DNA of 64,000 nucleotides. It comes from Acidobacteriaceae bacterium KBS 89 (GTDB lineage Bacteria; Acidobacteriota; Terriglobia; Terriglobales; Acidobacteriaceae). How positions within the stretch are numbered: the stretch's first letter is position 1; each line of letters begins with the position of its first letter. The translations under genes and the position numbers were made by a program. Positions 40,904 to 50,727 of this stretch are shown here, piece by piece. Under the pieces are notes generated by a model. It had not been told where the DNA came from. It searched no databases and saw only the letters and a list, made by a program, of their open reading frames with translations. The DNA lies in the NCBI GenBank assembly GCA_000381605.1, contig KB906755.1, forward strand, positions 930,001 through 994,000, written 5' to 3'.

Positions 40904-42940
40904 ATGAAGTCTCTTTGTTTGAAACGGATCTCGCAGGTATCACTGCGACCCCGGACTCTTGTGGAGAATTCGTCCAAGTCCTACAACAATCTCGGCCTTG
41001 TCAAAGCATCTCTTTCGCTGATCCTACCGCTATGGGTATCAGCTGTGGCGCCTCGAGCACTCGCTCAGGAAAATACCGCAGGGGATTCGAGCACGCCCTT
41101 GGTTTATAACGTTGAGAACACCGGCGCGAGCTACCCGACACCAAGCTTCCCGAGTTTCGCGCAGCTTCCCATCGTTCGGCCTTTGCCGGATCCATTTCGA
41201 TTCGCCGATGGAACCCGCGACACCTCGTTCTCAAACTGGGAGCGCCGGCGCAACGAGATCAAGGCCGCGATTGAAAAGTACGAGATTGGCCCCAAGCCTG
41301 ACTGCTCGGACTGCACCATTACTGCGAACTATGTGCCCGCGGTGGCGCCGGCGACCAGAGGCAGACTCACAGTGACCGTCACCAGGAATGGGAAATCGCT
41401 GATCATATCGACGGGAGTCTACATCCCAACGGGGATGGGAAGCGGCCCATTCCCCGCGATGATCCCCATGGTGTCAACTTCAACTTCAAGCACCGGGACG
41501 TTGGGTCGAGGTAGTCTCCCAGCGGCCTCCTTCACGGGCAAAGCGATCGCAAGCGTTGATTTCCCGCACAACAACATAACCACCTATGGAAGGCCAGCTA
41601 CCACCGATGCGTTTTACCAGCTGTACCCTGAACTGTGCGCTGGAGCAGCTTGCGCCGGCGGCAGCAACTCAGGCCAATACGCCGCATGGTCCTGGGGTGT
41701 GAGCCGTCTCATCGATGGCATCATCATCGCTACCCATCAGTCCGTTAATCCGTTACCGATCGACGTGAGCCACTTGGCAGTCACCGGCTGCTCCTATGCC
41801 GGGAAGATGGCGCTCTTCGCAGGAGCCTTCGACGAGCGCATCGCCCTCACGGTTGCGCAGGAAAACGGTGGGGGTGGCCAACCATCCTGGCGCGTCTCGC
41901 ATGACATCGAGGCCCTCCGTGCCGTAGAGAGCATCGACGTCACCGACTACAACTGGTTCGGAAGTCAGATGAGACAGTTCAACGGCAATAACATCTACAA
42001 GCTTCCGGAAGACCACCATGAATTGGCGGCCATGATCGCGCCTCGTGCTCTGCTCGAGACGGGCAACACCAACTTTTACTGGCTGTCGAATGGATCCAAC
42101 TATGTCTCGTCGCGGGCAACGCAGCGGGTTTACAACGAATTCGGAATAGGAGACAGGTTTGGCTTCTATATCGACGGCGGACATTTCCACTGTGCAACAC
42201 TGCCCGCTGAGGCTCCCGCCGTTGGAGCCTTCGTCGACAAATTCATGCTCGGCCAGCTGACCGCCGACACCGATGTGGAGGTCTATCCAAACGGACCGGG
42301 CCAGCCCACGACGTTACCGGCCGGAAACGGCGCAGGCAACGCCAAGACACCGAACTACCCATACTATTTCCCAACCATGGATTACCAGCGATGGACCGCG
42401 TGGTGGGGAACGAACAATCCGCAATTCCCAAATAACTGGAACACGGGCGGAACGGTGAACCTCATGATGAGCAATAACATGAAGGCCGATTCCGGCGACA
42501 CTGTTTTGGCAGGGTACGACTTGTATCTCGACGGGAGTCACCCGGCAGCGACAGTGACCGTGGAGAACGCCAACATACAGGCAGACGTCTCCTGTCCCGA
42601 CGGCAGCTTCTACACACTCGCCGTTCCGCTGCCGCAGAACCAGGCCTTTTCGATCCCGGCCAGCAACAATGACTGGTTCCCGTCGCCTGTCCAGAAGAGT
42701 CCGCTTGTCTATCAGGGCTCCGCGACCGCCTCTGTATGCAGAGGAGGTGTTGCGAAGAGTACTTACTTCAGCGCCTTGGGAATACAGGACGGCTCGTCTG
42801 GCGATCCCGCAGGACCGGGTATCGTATCCACCGACACCGTAGATCCACTCAACGTGAGGTTCCACTGCAGCGACGACAACAACGGCTCCGGGGGCCACTG
42901 GAGCCCGACAATAGCGGTAAATCCCAACCCTCCCAACTAG
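40904..42940 (+). CDS. CE15 glucuronoyl esterase with C-terminal module
   Basis: A 678-aa secreted protein (membrane/signal segment about residues 35-55, cleaved near RALAQ). The CE15 alpha/beta-hydrolase domain covers about 70-450. Ser297 lies in GCSYAGKMALFAGAFDERIA, acidic-residue context is VAQENGGGGQPSWRVS and the His context is DGGHFHC. CE15 enzymes cleave ester links between lignin and glucuronoxylan. Tyr replaces the Arg of the common G-C-S-R-x-G-K motif. The last 200 residues form a beta-rich extension, perhaps carbohydrate-binding. The ATG at 40904 has GGAGG upstream; a frame 39 nt longer does not. Confidence 0.85.
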   Translation: MKSLCLKRISQVSLRPRTLVENSSKSYNNLGLVKASLSLILPLWVSAVAPRALAQENTAGDSSTPLVYNVENTGASYPTPSFPSFAQLPIVRPLPDPFRFADGTRDTSFSNWERRRNEIKAAIEKYEIGPKPDCSDCTITANYVPAVAPATRGRLTVTVTRNGKSLIISTGVYIPTGMGSGPFPAMIPMVSTSTSSTGTLGRGSLPAASFTGKAIASVDFPHNNITTYGRPATTDAFYQLYPELCAGAACAGGSNSGQYAAWSWGVSRLIDGIIIATHQSVNPLPIDVSHLAVTGCSYAGKMALFAGAFDERIALTVAQENGGGGQPSWRVSHDIEALRAVESIDVTDYNWFGSQMRQFNGNNIYKLPEDHHELAAMIAPRALLETGNTNFYWLSNGSNYVSSRATQRVYNEFGIGDRFGFYIDGGHFHCATLPAEAPAVGAFVDKFMLGQLTADTDVEVYPNGPGQPTTLPAGNGAGNAKTPNYPYYFPTMDYQRWTAWWGTNNPQFPNNWNTGGTVNLMMSNNMKADSGDTVLAGYDLYLDGSHPAATVTVENANIQADVSCPDGSFYTLAVPLPQNQAFSIPASNNDWFPSPVQKSPLVYQGSATASVCRGGVAKSTYFSALGIQDGSSGDPAGPGIVSTDTVDPLNVRFHCSDDNNGSGGHWSPTIAVNPNPPN

Positions 42941-42955
42941 CCGTTCCGAGGGTTT

Positions 42956-42995
42956 GCGTGGGGCGGTTCTCATCTCCGCCCACGCATTTTTTTAT
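42956..42995 (+). terminator. Rho-independent terminator after the CE15 gene
   Basis: GCGTGGGGCGG pairs with CCGCCCACGC (one bulge) across a 9-nt loop and is followed by ATTTTTTTATTT. It lies 16 nt after the stop codon. Confidence 0.9.
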
Positions 42996-43074
42996 TTAGA
43001 ATCGCCGTCGGTTCAAAATGAATGACAAACCGCCAAAAGCACTCACCAACGTTTGATCGGTCCTCGGCTTGTCG

Positions 43075-43275
43075 TTCCACGCCCCTTCAAGCTGGTAGGA
43101 GGCAGTGGCGGTGCCCCAGAGAAAGCCGTCGGGAAAGCGCGCCTTTTCTATTGATCCTTCGGGCACCGAACCAGGAATCTGATCTGCGGTGAAGGGCGTA
43201 GCGGCATAGCCAGTATGGCGATACAGCACAGCGCCTGCTGCTGCGGCCAGGGGAACGAGTTGCAAATTGGCGACG
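43075..43275 (-). pseudogene. Truncated copy of the GH1 gene 5' end
   Basis: About 200 bp nearly identical to 40159-40358, the region encoding the signal and first barrel strand (PFTADQIPGSVPEGSIEKAR and GFLWGTATASYQLEGAW). One inserted G breaks the frame in the signal region and about 34 bp around the ATG are missing, so it has no proper start. Past GAWN the sequence is unrelated. The homology resumes weakly upstream (TTTCAGCCGC), showing the promoter was copied too. It cannot make an enzyme. Confidence 0.85.
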
Positions 43276-43446
43276 TTACCGCGGAATCTGTGCCTTACCC
43301 ATGACAACTCAGTTTCAGCCGCACGCCTTGACGGATCGGTAGCGCGAAGTCGGAATGGCGCAAGCGAACCTGACGAGTAACACAATTGTGTCAAATTGAG
43401 AGTAGGTCCGGCGACGTATCTTGGATTGAGGAGGACAACCAAACCC

Positions 43447-43995
43447 ATGAACCTCACTCAGTTGATCCCCAAATCGATCGTCGCCAAGTCGATCCTCGCC
43501 GCAATCTTTTTCTCAGCATCGACGCACCTACACGCACAGGACTGCCTGAGCGGCCTGCCCGACTCGCTAAGATCCACAGTCGAGCAGGACAACTGGAAGA
43601 TCGTGCAGCCGGGAGACGTCCCTCAGACCGACTGGAAGCTCTGGAAGAACGCACACCAGGGTCAATGCCCCGGCGTAGCCGTCGGCAACTTCGGCCCTAA
43701 AGCCGACTCATCCTTTGTCATAGCCCTCATCCAGGGCGATGAAAAGAACATGTTGGAACAGGTTCTCTTCGTCACCACGAAAAAGGGGCAGTCCGCAACC
43801 CTAGTCGTCGTCTCCCCGGCCCACGTAACAACTCCGTACGTCGTATGGAGAATCGCCCCGGGCCACTACGCCGGAGTCGACGGCACGACTGCCTCGATCT
43901 CACGAGACTCCTTCGTCTACGAAATGGTCGCCTCAACCGCGAAGCAGTTTTACTACAAAGGCAAAGGCTTCGAATCGTTCACCATCTCCAACTGA
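43447..43995 (+). CDS. Secreted hypothetical protein
   Basis: A 182-aa protein with a signal peptide (about residues 1-31, SILAAIFFSASTHLHAQ). The mature part has FGPKADSSFVIALIQGDEKN and TTPYVVWRIAPGHYAG and looks like an alternating beta-sheet domain. No family is recognised. GAGGAGG lies about 12 nt before the ATG. It stands between the GH1 remnant and a repeat-rich non-coding region. Confidence 0.65.
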   Translation: MNLTQLIPKSIVAKSILAAIFFSASTHLHAQDCLSGLPDSLRSTVEQDNWKIVQPGDVPQTDWKLWKNAHQGQCPGVAVGNFGPKADSSFVIALIQGDEKNMLEQVLFVTTKKGQSATLVVVSPAHVTTPYVVWRIAPGHYAGVDGTTASISRDSFVYEMVASTAKQFYYKGKGFESFTISN

Positions 43996-44343
43996 GCGGT
44001 AAGCGACTTATTTGATTCCACTTACACGTGGCGCAATTTTTCTTTTGTCATTTTCTGCCCAAAATTGCATGTCAAGGCCCTAAGCCACCTAACCCATTCG
44101 CCATCATCAACTTACACTTGGCGTATGAGTTACGCTCCAATCGCTATACTAAATATAGAGATCAAAACGAGTTAGCCCCGGACACAGTCCGGGGCTAACT
44201 CGTTTAGAAAGACTATTTTGGACGCAACCCGTTTGTTATGAATATTTTGCAGACATCAATACGCTGTAAGTTATTCATTATAAAAAACTTACGCGCGGGC
44301 AATGAGGGGTACCCCTCCCGACCTGCAAGAGAGGCAAAAGCGG
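43996..44343. other. Repeat- and hairpin-rich non-coding region
   Basis: It holds two CTTACAC[G/T]TGGCG words 90 bp apart (44021-44033 and 44111-44123), a 19-bp perfect hairpin at 44165-44205 and a second inverted repeat GTAAGTT/AACTTAC at 44266-44292. No reading frame is supported. The density of structure suggests a small RNA or regulatory region beyond simple termination. Confidence 0.5.
44165..44205. terminator. Very strong bidirectional hairpin terminator
   Basis: A 19-bp perfect stem (core GAGTTAGCCCCGGAC pairing with GTCCGGGGCTAACTC) closes a 3-nt loop ACA. A-tract/T-tract bases AAA and TTT form the outer pairs. It lies between the convergent secreted-protein and DsbA-like genes. Confidence 0.7.
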
Positions 44344-45438
44344 CTACTTGCCCAACGTCGGAGGAACCGAACTGCTCCCCACTGCTGCTCCGGTAGCCCC
44401 CGTGCTGACACCATCCAAGGATGCCTGATAACTGATGATGGTCTTCAGTGTCTCGTACGGAATACCGGTCAACGGAATCAGGTGGCCGTTCACCGCCAGC
44501 ATCGGCGTCTGCTCGACCCCGATCTCCTCGGCCAGCTTGATCGACGCCGTCACCTCGTCTTTGGTCGCCTGCGTTGCCGCACAGGCGTCAATCGCCGCAG
44601 GGTCCAACCCAGCCTTGGTCACCGCGTCCTTCAGCGTCGCGTCCCCGGTCTCAGCGGTCAGGGCGTCCTGAGTGTTAAACACCGCTGCCGAATAAGCGAA
44701 GTAAGCGTCATTCTTCTGCTTCTCGATGCAATACCCATAGGCTGCGGCCTTGAACGCGAAAGGATGCAGATCGACAATCGGGAAACTCTGAAAAACCACC
44801 CGAGCATTCGGGAAATCCTTCACCAGGTTGTCCATCGTGCCCTGCACCTCCTTGCAATGCGGACATTGCAGATCAGCGAACTCCACCAGCATCAGGTCCT
44901 TGCTTGTTGCACCGCGCGCCGCGCCATCCGCGCGTGCCTGTAGCGTCTTCCGCAGGTCCGCAAACGGCGTCGCGCCAAACGGTATCACCGTATCGCCCGC
45001 GACAGCGTGCTTGCCGTCCGGAGTCACAAAGAACGCAGTTGGCTGCACCTTCGCGCCCGGCGTCTTGTCCGAAACGAACACCACCACCTTGCTCGTGTTC
45101 GGCGCCATTGTCTTCTGGATCGCCTCAACCCGCCAGATGCGGTTGGGGTCATACCCCCACAGAGCCTTCAAGAACGCATTCACCGTATCCACACTCGGCG
45201 CATCGGCCGTAAAGTACTTCGGATTCGCCTGAGGAAACGGATCGGCCTTCGGTGGCGTCTGACCCATGTTCTGCAACTGCAACGGTGCCGCCGGCTTCTG
45301 TGGTGCCGCGGCCGCCGGTGCCGGAGTGGCCGCCTGCGGCGCCGCTCCCGTACCTGTTTGCGCCCCTGCCAGCGTAGTAACGCTGAGGGTCGTCGCCAAT
45401 CCTGCCAACATCAAATATGAAATCTTCAAAGAACCCAT
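44344..45438 (-). CDS. Exported DsbA-family thiol oxidoreductase
   Basis: A 364-aa protein. The signal peptide (about 1-26) is followed by an Ala/Pro-rich linker (about 28-60), a beta-rich N-domain (about 70-165, VVVFVSDKTPGAKVQPTAFF) and a thioredoxin_4/DsbA domain with the redox motif CPHC in LVEFADLQCPHCKEVQGTMD and the cis-proline loop GVEQTPMLAV. It would catalyse or shuffle disulfides in the periplasm. The tail is Gly/Ser-rich. It stands 35 bp after nadE on the same strand. Confidence 0.88.
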   Translation of the reverse strand: MGSLKISYLMLAGLATTLSVTTLAGAQTGTGAAPQAATPAPAAAAPQKPAAPLQLQNMGQTPPKADPFPQANPKYFTADAPSVDTVNAFLKALWGYDPNRIWRVEAIQKTMAPNTSKVVVFVSDKTPGAKVQPTAFFVTPDGKHAVAGDTVIPFGATPFADLRKTLQARADGAARGATSKDLMLVEFADLQCPHCKEVQGTMDNLVKDFPNARVVFQSFPIVDLHPFAFKAAAYGYCIEKQKNDAYFAYSAAVFNTQDALTAETGDATLKDAVTKAGLDPAAIDACAATQATKDEVTASIKLAEEIGVEQTPMLAVNGHLIPLTGIPYETLKTIISYQASLDGVSTGATGAAVGSSSVPPTLGK

Positions 45439-45473
45439 CCTCCGCTGCCGCTTGTCCGCGCGCAGCTCTTCTA

Positions 45474-47153
45474 TTACACCTGAACCTTGACCGCAATGGG
45501 AAATCGCCGCCCCATTCCGAACGACTTTCTCGTCACCTTCAACACCGGCGCAGCTTGCTGCCGCTTGTACTCACTCCGCTCCACCAGCTCTAAGACAGAC
45601 TTCACCAGACGAACATCAACTCCCTGCTCCTCGGCGATCTGCTCCGCCGAGCAATACCGCTCCACATACGCCTCAAGGATCGGATCCAGCACCTCATAAG
45701 GCGGCAGCGAATCCGTATCTCGCTGCTCCGGCCGCAGCTCCGCCGACGGAGGCTTCTCGATCGTCGCCCACGGAATAATCTCCTTCACCCGGTTGACATA
45801 CCGGCTCAACGCATACACCCGCATCTTCATCACGTCGCCAATCACCGCCAGCGCGCCGACCATATCGCCATAAAGCGTGCAATATCCCGTCGACATCTCA
45901 CTCTTGTTCCCCGTCGTCAGCACCAGCGCACCGAACTTGTTGGACAACGCCATCAGCAGCGTCCCACGAATCCGCGGCTGCAGATTCTCCTCCGCCAGTC
46001 CAAACGATGTCCCCGAGAACAGCGGCTGCAGCACATGCTGAAACTGGGCAAACACATCATGGATCGGCAGCAGCTCAAACCTCACACCGAGGTTCTTGGC
46101 CAGCTTGCGCGCGTCCTCGATCGACCCAAGCGACGAATACTCCGTCGGCATTCCAACACCGACAACGTTCTCCGCTCCCAGCGCCTCCACCGCAATCGCC
46201 GCCACCAACGCCGAATCGATTCCCCCGCTCAATCCCACAAGCACCTTGCTGAACCCACACTTCCTCACATAGTCCCGAGTTCCCAGAACCAGCGCGCCCC
46301 ACAACTCCTCCACCCCATCCGCAAAAGCGTCCGCTGCAGCAACCTCTCCATCCTCCGTGTCAAAGACCACCAGATCCTCGGCAAACGACGCCGCCCGCAC
46401 CGCCACTCCGCCATCCGGCCGAATCACCACCGACGACCCGTCAAACACCAGGCTGTCATTGCCTCCCACCTGATTCACCATGGCGACATATGCCCCATGG
46501 CGCACGGCAATCGCCGCCAACATACTCTGCCGCACATGAGGCTTACCTTGCCAATAAGGCGAAGCGGATATATTCAAAATGATCCGCTGTTTCCCCGCCG
46601 TGTCCGTCTTACGCTTCTCCCACTGCGACATCAACCCCTCGACAGGATCGACAGAATACATCTGCCGCGGCCAGAAGCCTTTATCGTTCCATGCGTCCTC
46701 GCATATCGTAATCGCCAGCGGCTGACCATCCACACACGTCAGTGTCTGCTCTGTCCCCGCCTCAAAATACCGCTGCTCGTCGAACACGTCGTAGAACGGA
46801 AGCAGCATCTTCTGCTGCACAAAGTTCACCTTGCCCTCCGCTAACAGTACCGCGACGTTCCTCACCTGCTTCCCCACCTTGGAGACCGCAGCCATAACCG
46901 TCCCGCACAGAATCGCCGGACGCCCCCGGACCGCAGTCCATCCTGCAAGCTCCACTACGGCTTGCTCAGCCCGCGCTATAAAGACAGCCTTCTCCAAAAG
47001 ATCCGCAGGCGGATACCCGCACACCGCAAGCTCGGGAAAGACCACCAGACCGGCGCCCATATCTCCGGCGCTGGCCGCATATTCAAGAATTTTCTTCGTA
47101 TTTCCCGCGAAGTCTCCCACCGTCGGGTTGATCTGGGCAAGCGCTATCTTCAC
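45474..47153 (-). CDS. nadE: Glutamine-dependent NAD+ synthetase
   Basis: A 559-aa two-domain enzyme. The nitrilase-type glutaminase half (about 1-250) has the Glu in VVFPELAVCGYPPADLLEK, the Lys in KMLLPFYDVFDE and the Cys in ITICEDAWND. The synthetase half (about 275-559) has the P-loop-like VGLSGGIDSALVAAIA and TGNKSEMSTGYCTLYGDM. It amidates nicotinic acid adenine dinucleotide to NAD+ using glutamine-derived ammonia. Length is normal. Confidence 0.95.
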   Translation of the reverse strand: MKIALAQINPTVGDFAGNTKKILEYAASAGDMGAGLVVFPELAVCGYPPADLLEKAVFIARAEQAVVELAGWTAVRGRPAILCGTVMAAVSKVGKQVRNVAVLLAEGKVNFVQQKMLLPFYDVFDEQRYFEAGTEQTLTCVDGQPLAITICEDAWNDKGFWPRQMYSVDPVEGLMSQWEKRKTDTAGKQRIILNISASPYWQGKPHVRQSMLAAIAVRHGAYVAMVNQVGGNDSLVFDGSSVVIRPDGGVAVRAASFAEDLVVFDTEDGEVAAADAFADGVEELWGALVLGTRDYVRKCGFSKVLVGLSGGIDSALVAAIAVEALGAENVVGVGMPTEYSSLGSIEDARKLAKNLGVRFELLPIHDVFAQFQHVLQPLFSGTSFGLAEENLQPRIRGTLLMALSNKFGALVLTTGNKSEMSTGYCTLYGDMVGALAVIGDVMKMRVYALSRYVNRVKEIIPWATIEKPPSAELRPEQRDTDSLPPYEVLDPILEAYVERYCSAEQIAEEQGVDVRLVKSVLELVERSEYKRQQAAPVLKVTRKSFGMGRRFPIAVKVQV

Positions 47154-47169
47154 CCCTTAAGTCTAACGC

Positions 47170-48684
47170 TTACGAGCCCGTCCCGCTCAACACCACACCC
47201 ACCGTCCGCGCCAGAATCCTCAAGTCCATCATCAGGTTCCAGTTCTCGACATACGCCGTATCCAGTGAGATGTAGCTGTCAAATGACGGGTCCTGCCGGG
47301 CCTCGACTTGCCACAGCCCTGTAATGCCAGGCAGCACATCCAGTCGCCGCAGATGCGCCAGGTCGTATTGCTCCACCTCAGCCGCCATCGGTGGCCGTGG
47401 CCCCACCAGGCTCATGTCACCCTTCAGCACGTTATAAAACTGCGGCAGTTCGTCCAGCGAATACTTCCTCAATACCCTGCCGACCTTCGTAATGCGTGGA
47501 TCGTTTGCAATCTTGAACAGGACGCCATCCCGCTCGTTCATGTGTTCCAGTTCCGCTTTCAACTGGTCCGCATTGTGCACCATCGTCCGAAACTTATAGC
47601 ATGGAAACGCTCGCCCCTTGCGTCCGATCCTTTTCGCCTTGTAAAAAGTCTTACCCTCCGAGTCCGTTCGGATCGCGATCGCAATTGCCAGCATTACCGG
47701 CGCGCCCACCACCAGGGCGATCGTCGAAACCGTAATATCAAGTACGCGCTTCACCAGGATTCCACCGATCGGGAAGTCCTTCCGATGCAATGGAATGGTC
47801 GGAAACTGGCCGATATACTCCACCTTGGCGTTCCAGGCGAGCCCGTCATACAAATCGGGCACGACCCGGACGTCGATCCCGGCCACCCGCGCCTCTTCGA
47901 CCATACCGATCACCAGCTTCTTATCCGCCGGTACCGAGAAAAAGATCTCGTCCACAAACAGTGATCGAGCCAGTGAAAGGCAGTTGCGCACATCGCCAAT
48001 TACGTCCACATCGCCGGATTCTGCCTCGCGCTCACTTAAGGCGACAAAACCCTTGAACCGGAATCCCAGATGTTGCAGCGTATCGATGTGGTTCCGCAGC
48101 GCGTGCCCAACCCGTCCCGCACCGACAATCAACACATTGCGCGTCTCGATTCCGGCCCTGAACCGCCGATAGACCATCTTTCGCCACAATGCGCGCCGCA
48201 GGCACAACAGCGCGGTGGAGAATACAACCACGAGCGCCACAACCACCCTCGAAATTGCCTCGCCGCTCGACAGATAGAGCGTACCGCAGAGCAACAATCC
48301 AGAAGTCAGCGACGCCTGAACTGTCATTCTCTGTTCATGTAACCCGCTGCGGTTCTGAATCGGCCCATACAACCCATACGACCGCATAAAGAAGACTAAA
48401 CACACGCCGAACCATCCGATATAGAAAAACAGAAGATTGGGTGAAGAGTGGATCAGACTCGGCAAAACATGCAGCCCCTTAACATCTGGCGGTGTAACCA
48501 CGTGCAAACGCAGCGCCAGCACCGCGGCTACCACAACCGTCAGCATGTCCAGCGACGCCCAGACAGAACTCGCTACCGAAGGCCTGCGAAATAGCCCGGT
48601 ATCGGTCGCCGATGCGCGCCGTCCGTTTCCTGCATATTTTCTTCCTGAAACGATAACTTGTTGCAGATAGTCCGGTGTCGCCAT
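47170..48684 (-). CDS. Polyprenyl-phosphate sugar-1-phosphate transferase (WcaJ-like)
   Basis: A 504-aa protein. Four or so N-terminal membrane helices (about 40-165), a CoA-binding/Rossmann-like middle (about 180-290, VLIVGAGRVGHALRNHID) and a bacterial sugar transferase domain (about 310-504) with KRVLDITVSTIALVVG, FPCYKFRTMV, GDMSLVGPRPP and PGITGLWQVEAR. It starts exopolysaccharide repeat units by loading a sugar phosphate, often glucose or galactose, onto undecaprenyl phosphate. No other polysaccharide gene is adjacent. Confidence 0.92.
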   Translation of the reverse strand: MATPDYLQQVIVSGRKYAGNGRRASATDTGLFRRPSVASSVWASLDMLTVVVAAVLALRLHVVTPPDVKGLHVLPSLIHSSPNLLFFYIGWFGVCLVFFMRSYGLYGPIQNRSGLHEQRMTVQASLTSGLLLCGTLYLSSGEAISRVVVALVVVFSTALLCLRRALWRKMVYRRFRAGIETRNVLIVGAGRVGHALRNHIDTLQHLGFRFKGFVALSEREAESGDVDVIGDVRNCLSLARSLFVDEIFFSVPADKKLVIGMVEEARVAGIDVRVVPDLYDGLAWNAKVEYIGQFPTIPLHRKDFPIGGILVKRVLDITVSTIALVVGAPVMLAIAIAIRTDSEGKTFYKAKRIGRKGRAFPCYKFRTMVHNADQLKAELEHMNERDGVLFKIANDPRITKVGRVLRKYSLDELPQFYNVLKGDMSLVGPRPPMAAEVEQYDLAHLRRLDVLPGITGLWQVEARQDPSFDSYISLDTAYVENWNLMMDLRILARTVGVVLSGTGS

Positions 48685-49001
48685 AGCGAACGCCTTTCAA
48701 CTCAATATCACCCTGGCCCAAAAACCGGTATGATGCCTGAATCAGATTTCAGGAAACGTCCCGATCCAAAATAAAACAAAGTGTTATAGGTGTACGAACC
48801 CAGCCGAAGACGATAGGATCCCTGAACGCCCCTACTACGCTCCCTGGTGAAACTCGTCACAAGTACATCCGGATACTATTTGCAGCATACGTTGCGAGCA
48901 CAGGCTTGGCAATACGGCAAAACGTTTCTCTGAAACATCGTATAAACCATTTATGTACATATTTTTAGCCCTATCAACGTGAGTTTTTGTCTGGCGTTGG
49001 G
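48685..49001. other. AT-rich intergenic region
   Basis: About 317 bp between two minus-strand genes, with an AT-rich stretch near 48940-48975. It probably holds the promoter of the sugar transferase gene. Nothing else was recognised. Confidence 0.4.
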
Positions 49002-49949
49002 CTATGCCGGGGTCACCAGTTCATCCAGCGTCAGAAACTCCTGCAGGATAGGATCCTGACTTCGCTCCATCTCCTCCATCGTCCCAAAGAAGATCGCTTT
49101 ACCGGCATTCAGAAATACCACTCGGTCCGCCAGCTTCTTTGCCAGCCGCATGTCGTGCGTCACCACAATGCTCGTCAAATGGAGCTGCTGTTTCAACCGC
49201 TCAATCAAGTTTCCCAGCAAATGAGCCATTAACGGATCCACCATCGTCGTCGGCTCGTCGTACAGAACAGCTTCGGGTTGCGCCGCTAGTGCCCGCGCGA
49301 TCGCGACCGACCGCTTCATTCCCGTCGACAGGTCTGAAGGAAGCAGGCTCTCCATTCCGGCCACCCCCACCATCTCCAGCAGCCCTTTCACCACCTGCAG
49401 GATCTGATCCTCCGCCATCTCCCCTCGCTCCCGCATCGGAAATGCAACATTCTCCCCGACCGTAATCGAGTCGAACAACGCCCCGTTCTGGAAGACCATC
49501 GTCACCTTTCGCCGGATATCCTGCAATTCCCGCTCTCTGAACCCACAGATATTCTCCCCAGCGACCTTGATCATTCCCTTATCCGGCTTCAAAAATCCCA
49601 GCAGCATCTGCAGCGACACAGACTTACCCACTCCGCTTCGCCCCAGGATGCACAGAGTCTCCCCGGGCAGTACAAAAAAACTCACGTCCTCCAGCACAAC
49701 AAAGTCGCCAAACGACTTGTACACATGTTCAAACGCAATATACGGACCGGGCTTGTTTTTGATGTCCGGGACGGCATCCGCAGCGGCCTCATTCTGCTGC
49801 GCGGCCTGCTCCATGAACTCCCCCACCTCGGCTGACACATCCTCCGACACGCTTTCGATTAGTGGAGTCTCAGCAGACACTTCCAGTTGTTGGTCCCCCG
49901 TCTTCAGCTGTTGTTCCTCCGCTTTGTTGTCCGATTCAAACATAGCCAC
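49002..49949 (-). CDS. mlaF: MlaF-type ABC transporter ATPase
   Basis: A 315-aa protein. The first 65 residues are acidic and Gln/Glu-rich, an unusual extension. The ATPase domain has Walker A GRSGVGKS, the Q-loop [11 protein letters not shown], the signature [16 protein letters not shown] and Walker [17 protein letters not shown] and LSTGM are typical of the MlaF/Ttg2A lineage, which drives phospholipid or lipid traffic with an MlaE permease and MCE protein; neither is nearby. Name is by motif resemblance. Confidence 0.75.
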   Translation of the reverse strand: MAMFESDNKAEEQQLKTGDQQLEVSAETPLIESVSEDVSAEVGEFMEQAAQQNEAAADAVPDIKNKPGPYIAFEHVYKSFGDFVVLEDVSFFVLPGETLCILGRSGVGKSVSLQMLLGFLKPDKGMIKVAGENICGFRERELQDIRRKVTMVFQNGALFDSITVGENVAFPMRERGEMAEDQILQVVKGLLEMVGVAGMESLLPSDLSTGMKRSVAIARALAAQPEAVLYDEPTTMVDPLMAHLLGNLIERLKQQLHLTSIVVTHDMRLAKKLADRVVFLNAGKAIFFGTMEEMERSQDPILQEFLTLDELVTPA

Positions 49950-50001
49950 AACTCCTACCGCGCAGTTCCCAACGCAAATCTAGCCTAACCCATCGCCCCG
50001 C

Positions 50002-50727
50002 CTAAGTATCCAGCGCCTCGAGGTGCTTCTCCGCCTCCGCAAACTCCTCCGGCGTATTCAAATTCGCAAACCAAAGCTTCTTTGCCTTCTGTTGAGCCTC
50101 CGTGACCGTCCACCAGGACTCACCGTCTCCCGTACCCGGGCTGGCAGAAAACTCGGAATCCTCATTCCACGGCAGATTGAAAAATGCCACGCCAAGGAGA
50201 ACACCCTGCCTTGCCGCCAGCTCTTTTCCCGCAGACTCCAGCACAGGGAATACCTTAAATTCCTCTCGCAGCATCGCCTCATGCACAAACAGAACAACAT
50301 CTCGATGCAACATACAAAACAAAGGCTGAGGAACTCCGTCCACAGTGAACATCGCCACACGCGCCCCCCTTTTCTCCCGGGCGACGACCGTCCTCACCCA
50401 GTTATCCAGGAACGCCGAAGGGAAAAACGGCATATCCACCGGCATAAATAAATTCCACTCGTGCCACGAGTGCCCAAGCCCGGCTTCCAGTCCGGCCAGC
50501 GGACCACACCCCTCCCGCATATCGCGCACCAGTGGCGCAAACCTCTCCAACTCCGCCCTGCTGCTCAGAATCTGAACGTCCGAGCACACCCTCCTCAGCT
50601 TCGTCACTGCGTGAAGCACTAGCGGCTTCCCCGCAAGTTCGAGCTGAGCCTTGTCACGCCCCATGCGCGAGCTCATTCCGCCCGCCAGCACGTATCCGCC
50701 CACGCTCAGAGGCACCCGGCGAACCAT
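50002..50727 (-). CDS. mobA: Molybdenum cofactor guanylyltransferase
   Basis: A 241-aa nucleotidyltransferase with the MobA signature YVLAGGMSSRMGRDKAQLEL, the MPVDMPFFP Mg/GTP site and FFNLPWNEDSEF near the C-terminus. MobA adds GMP to molybdopterin. Its ATG overlaps the stop of the upstream M20 peptidase gene by one base (TGATG), so it is probably translated by re-initiation. A longer than usual C-terminal part (about 40 residues) follows the core. Confidence 0.88.
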   Translation of the reverse strand: MVRRVPLSVGGYVLAGGMSSRMGRDKAQLELAGKPLVLHAVTKLRRVCSDVQILSSRAELERFAPLVRDMREGCGPLAGLEAGLGHSWHEWNLFMPVDMPFFPSAFLDNWVRTVVAREKRGARVAMFTVDGVPQPLFCMLHRDVVLFVHEAMLREEFKVFPVLESAGKELAARQGVLLGVAFFNLPWNEDSEFSASPGTGDGESWWTVTEAQQKAKKLWFANLNTPEEFAEAEKHLEALDT

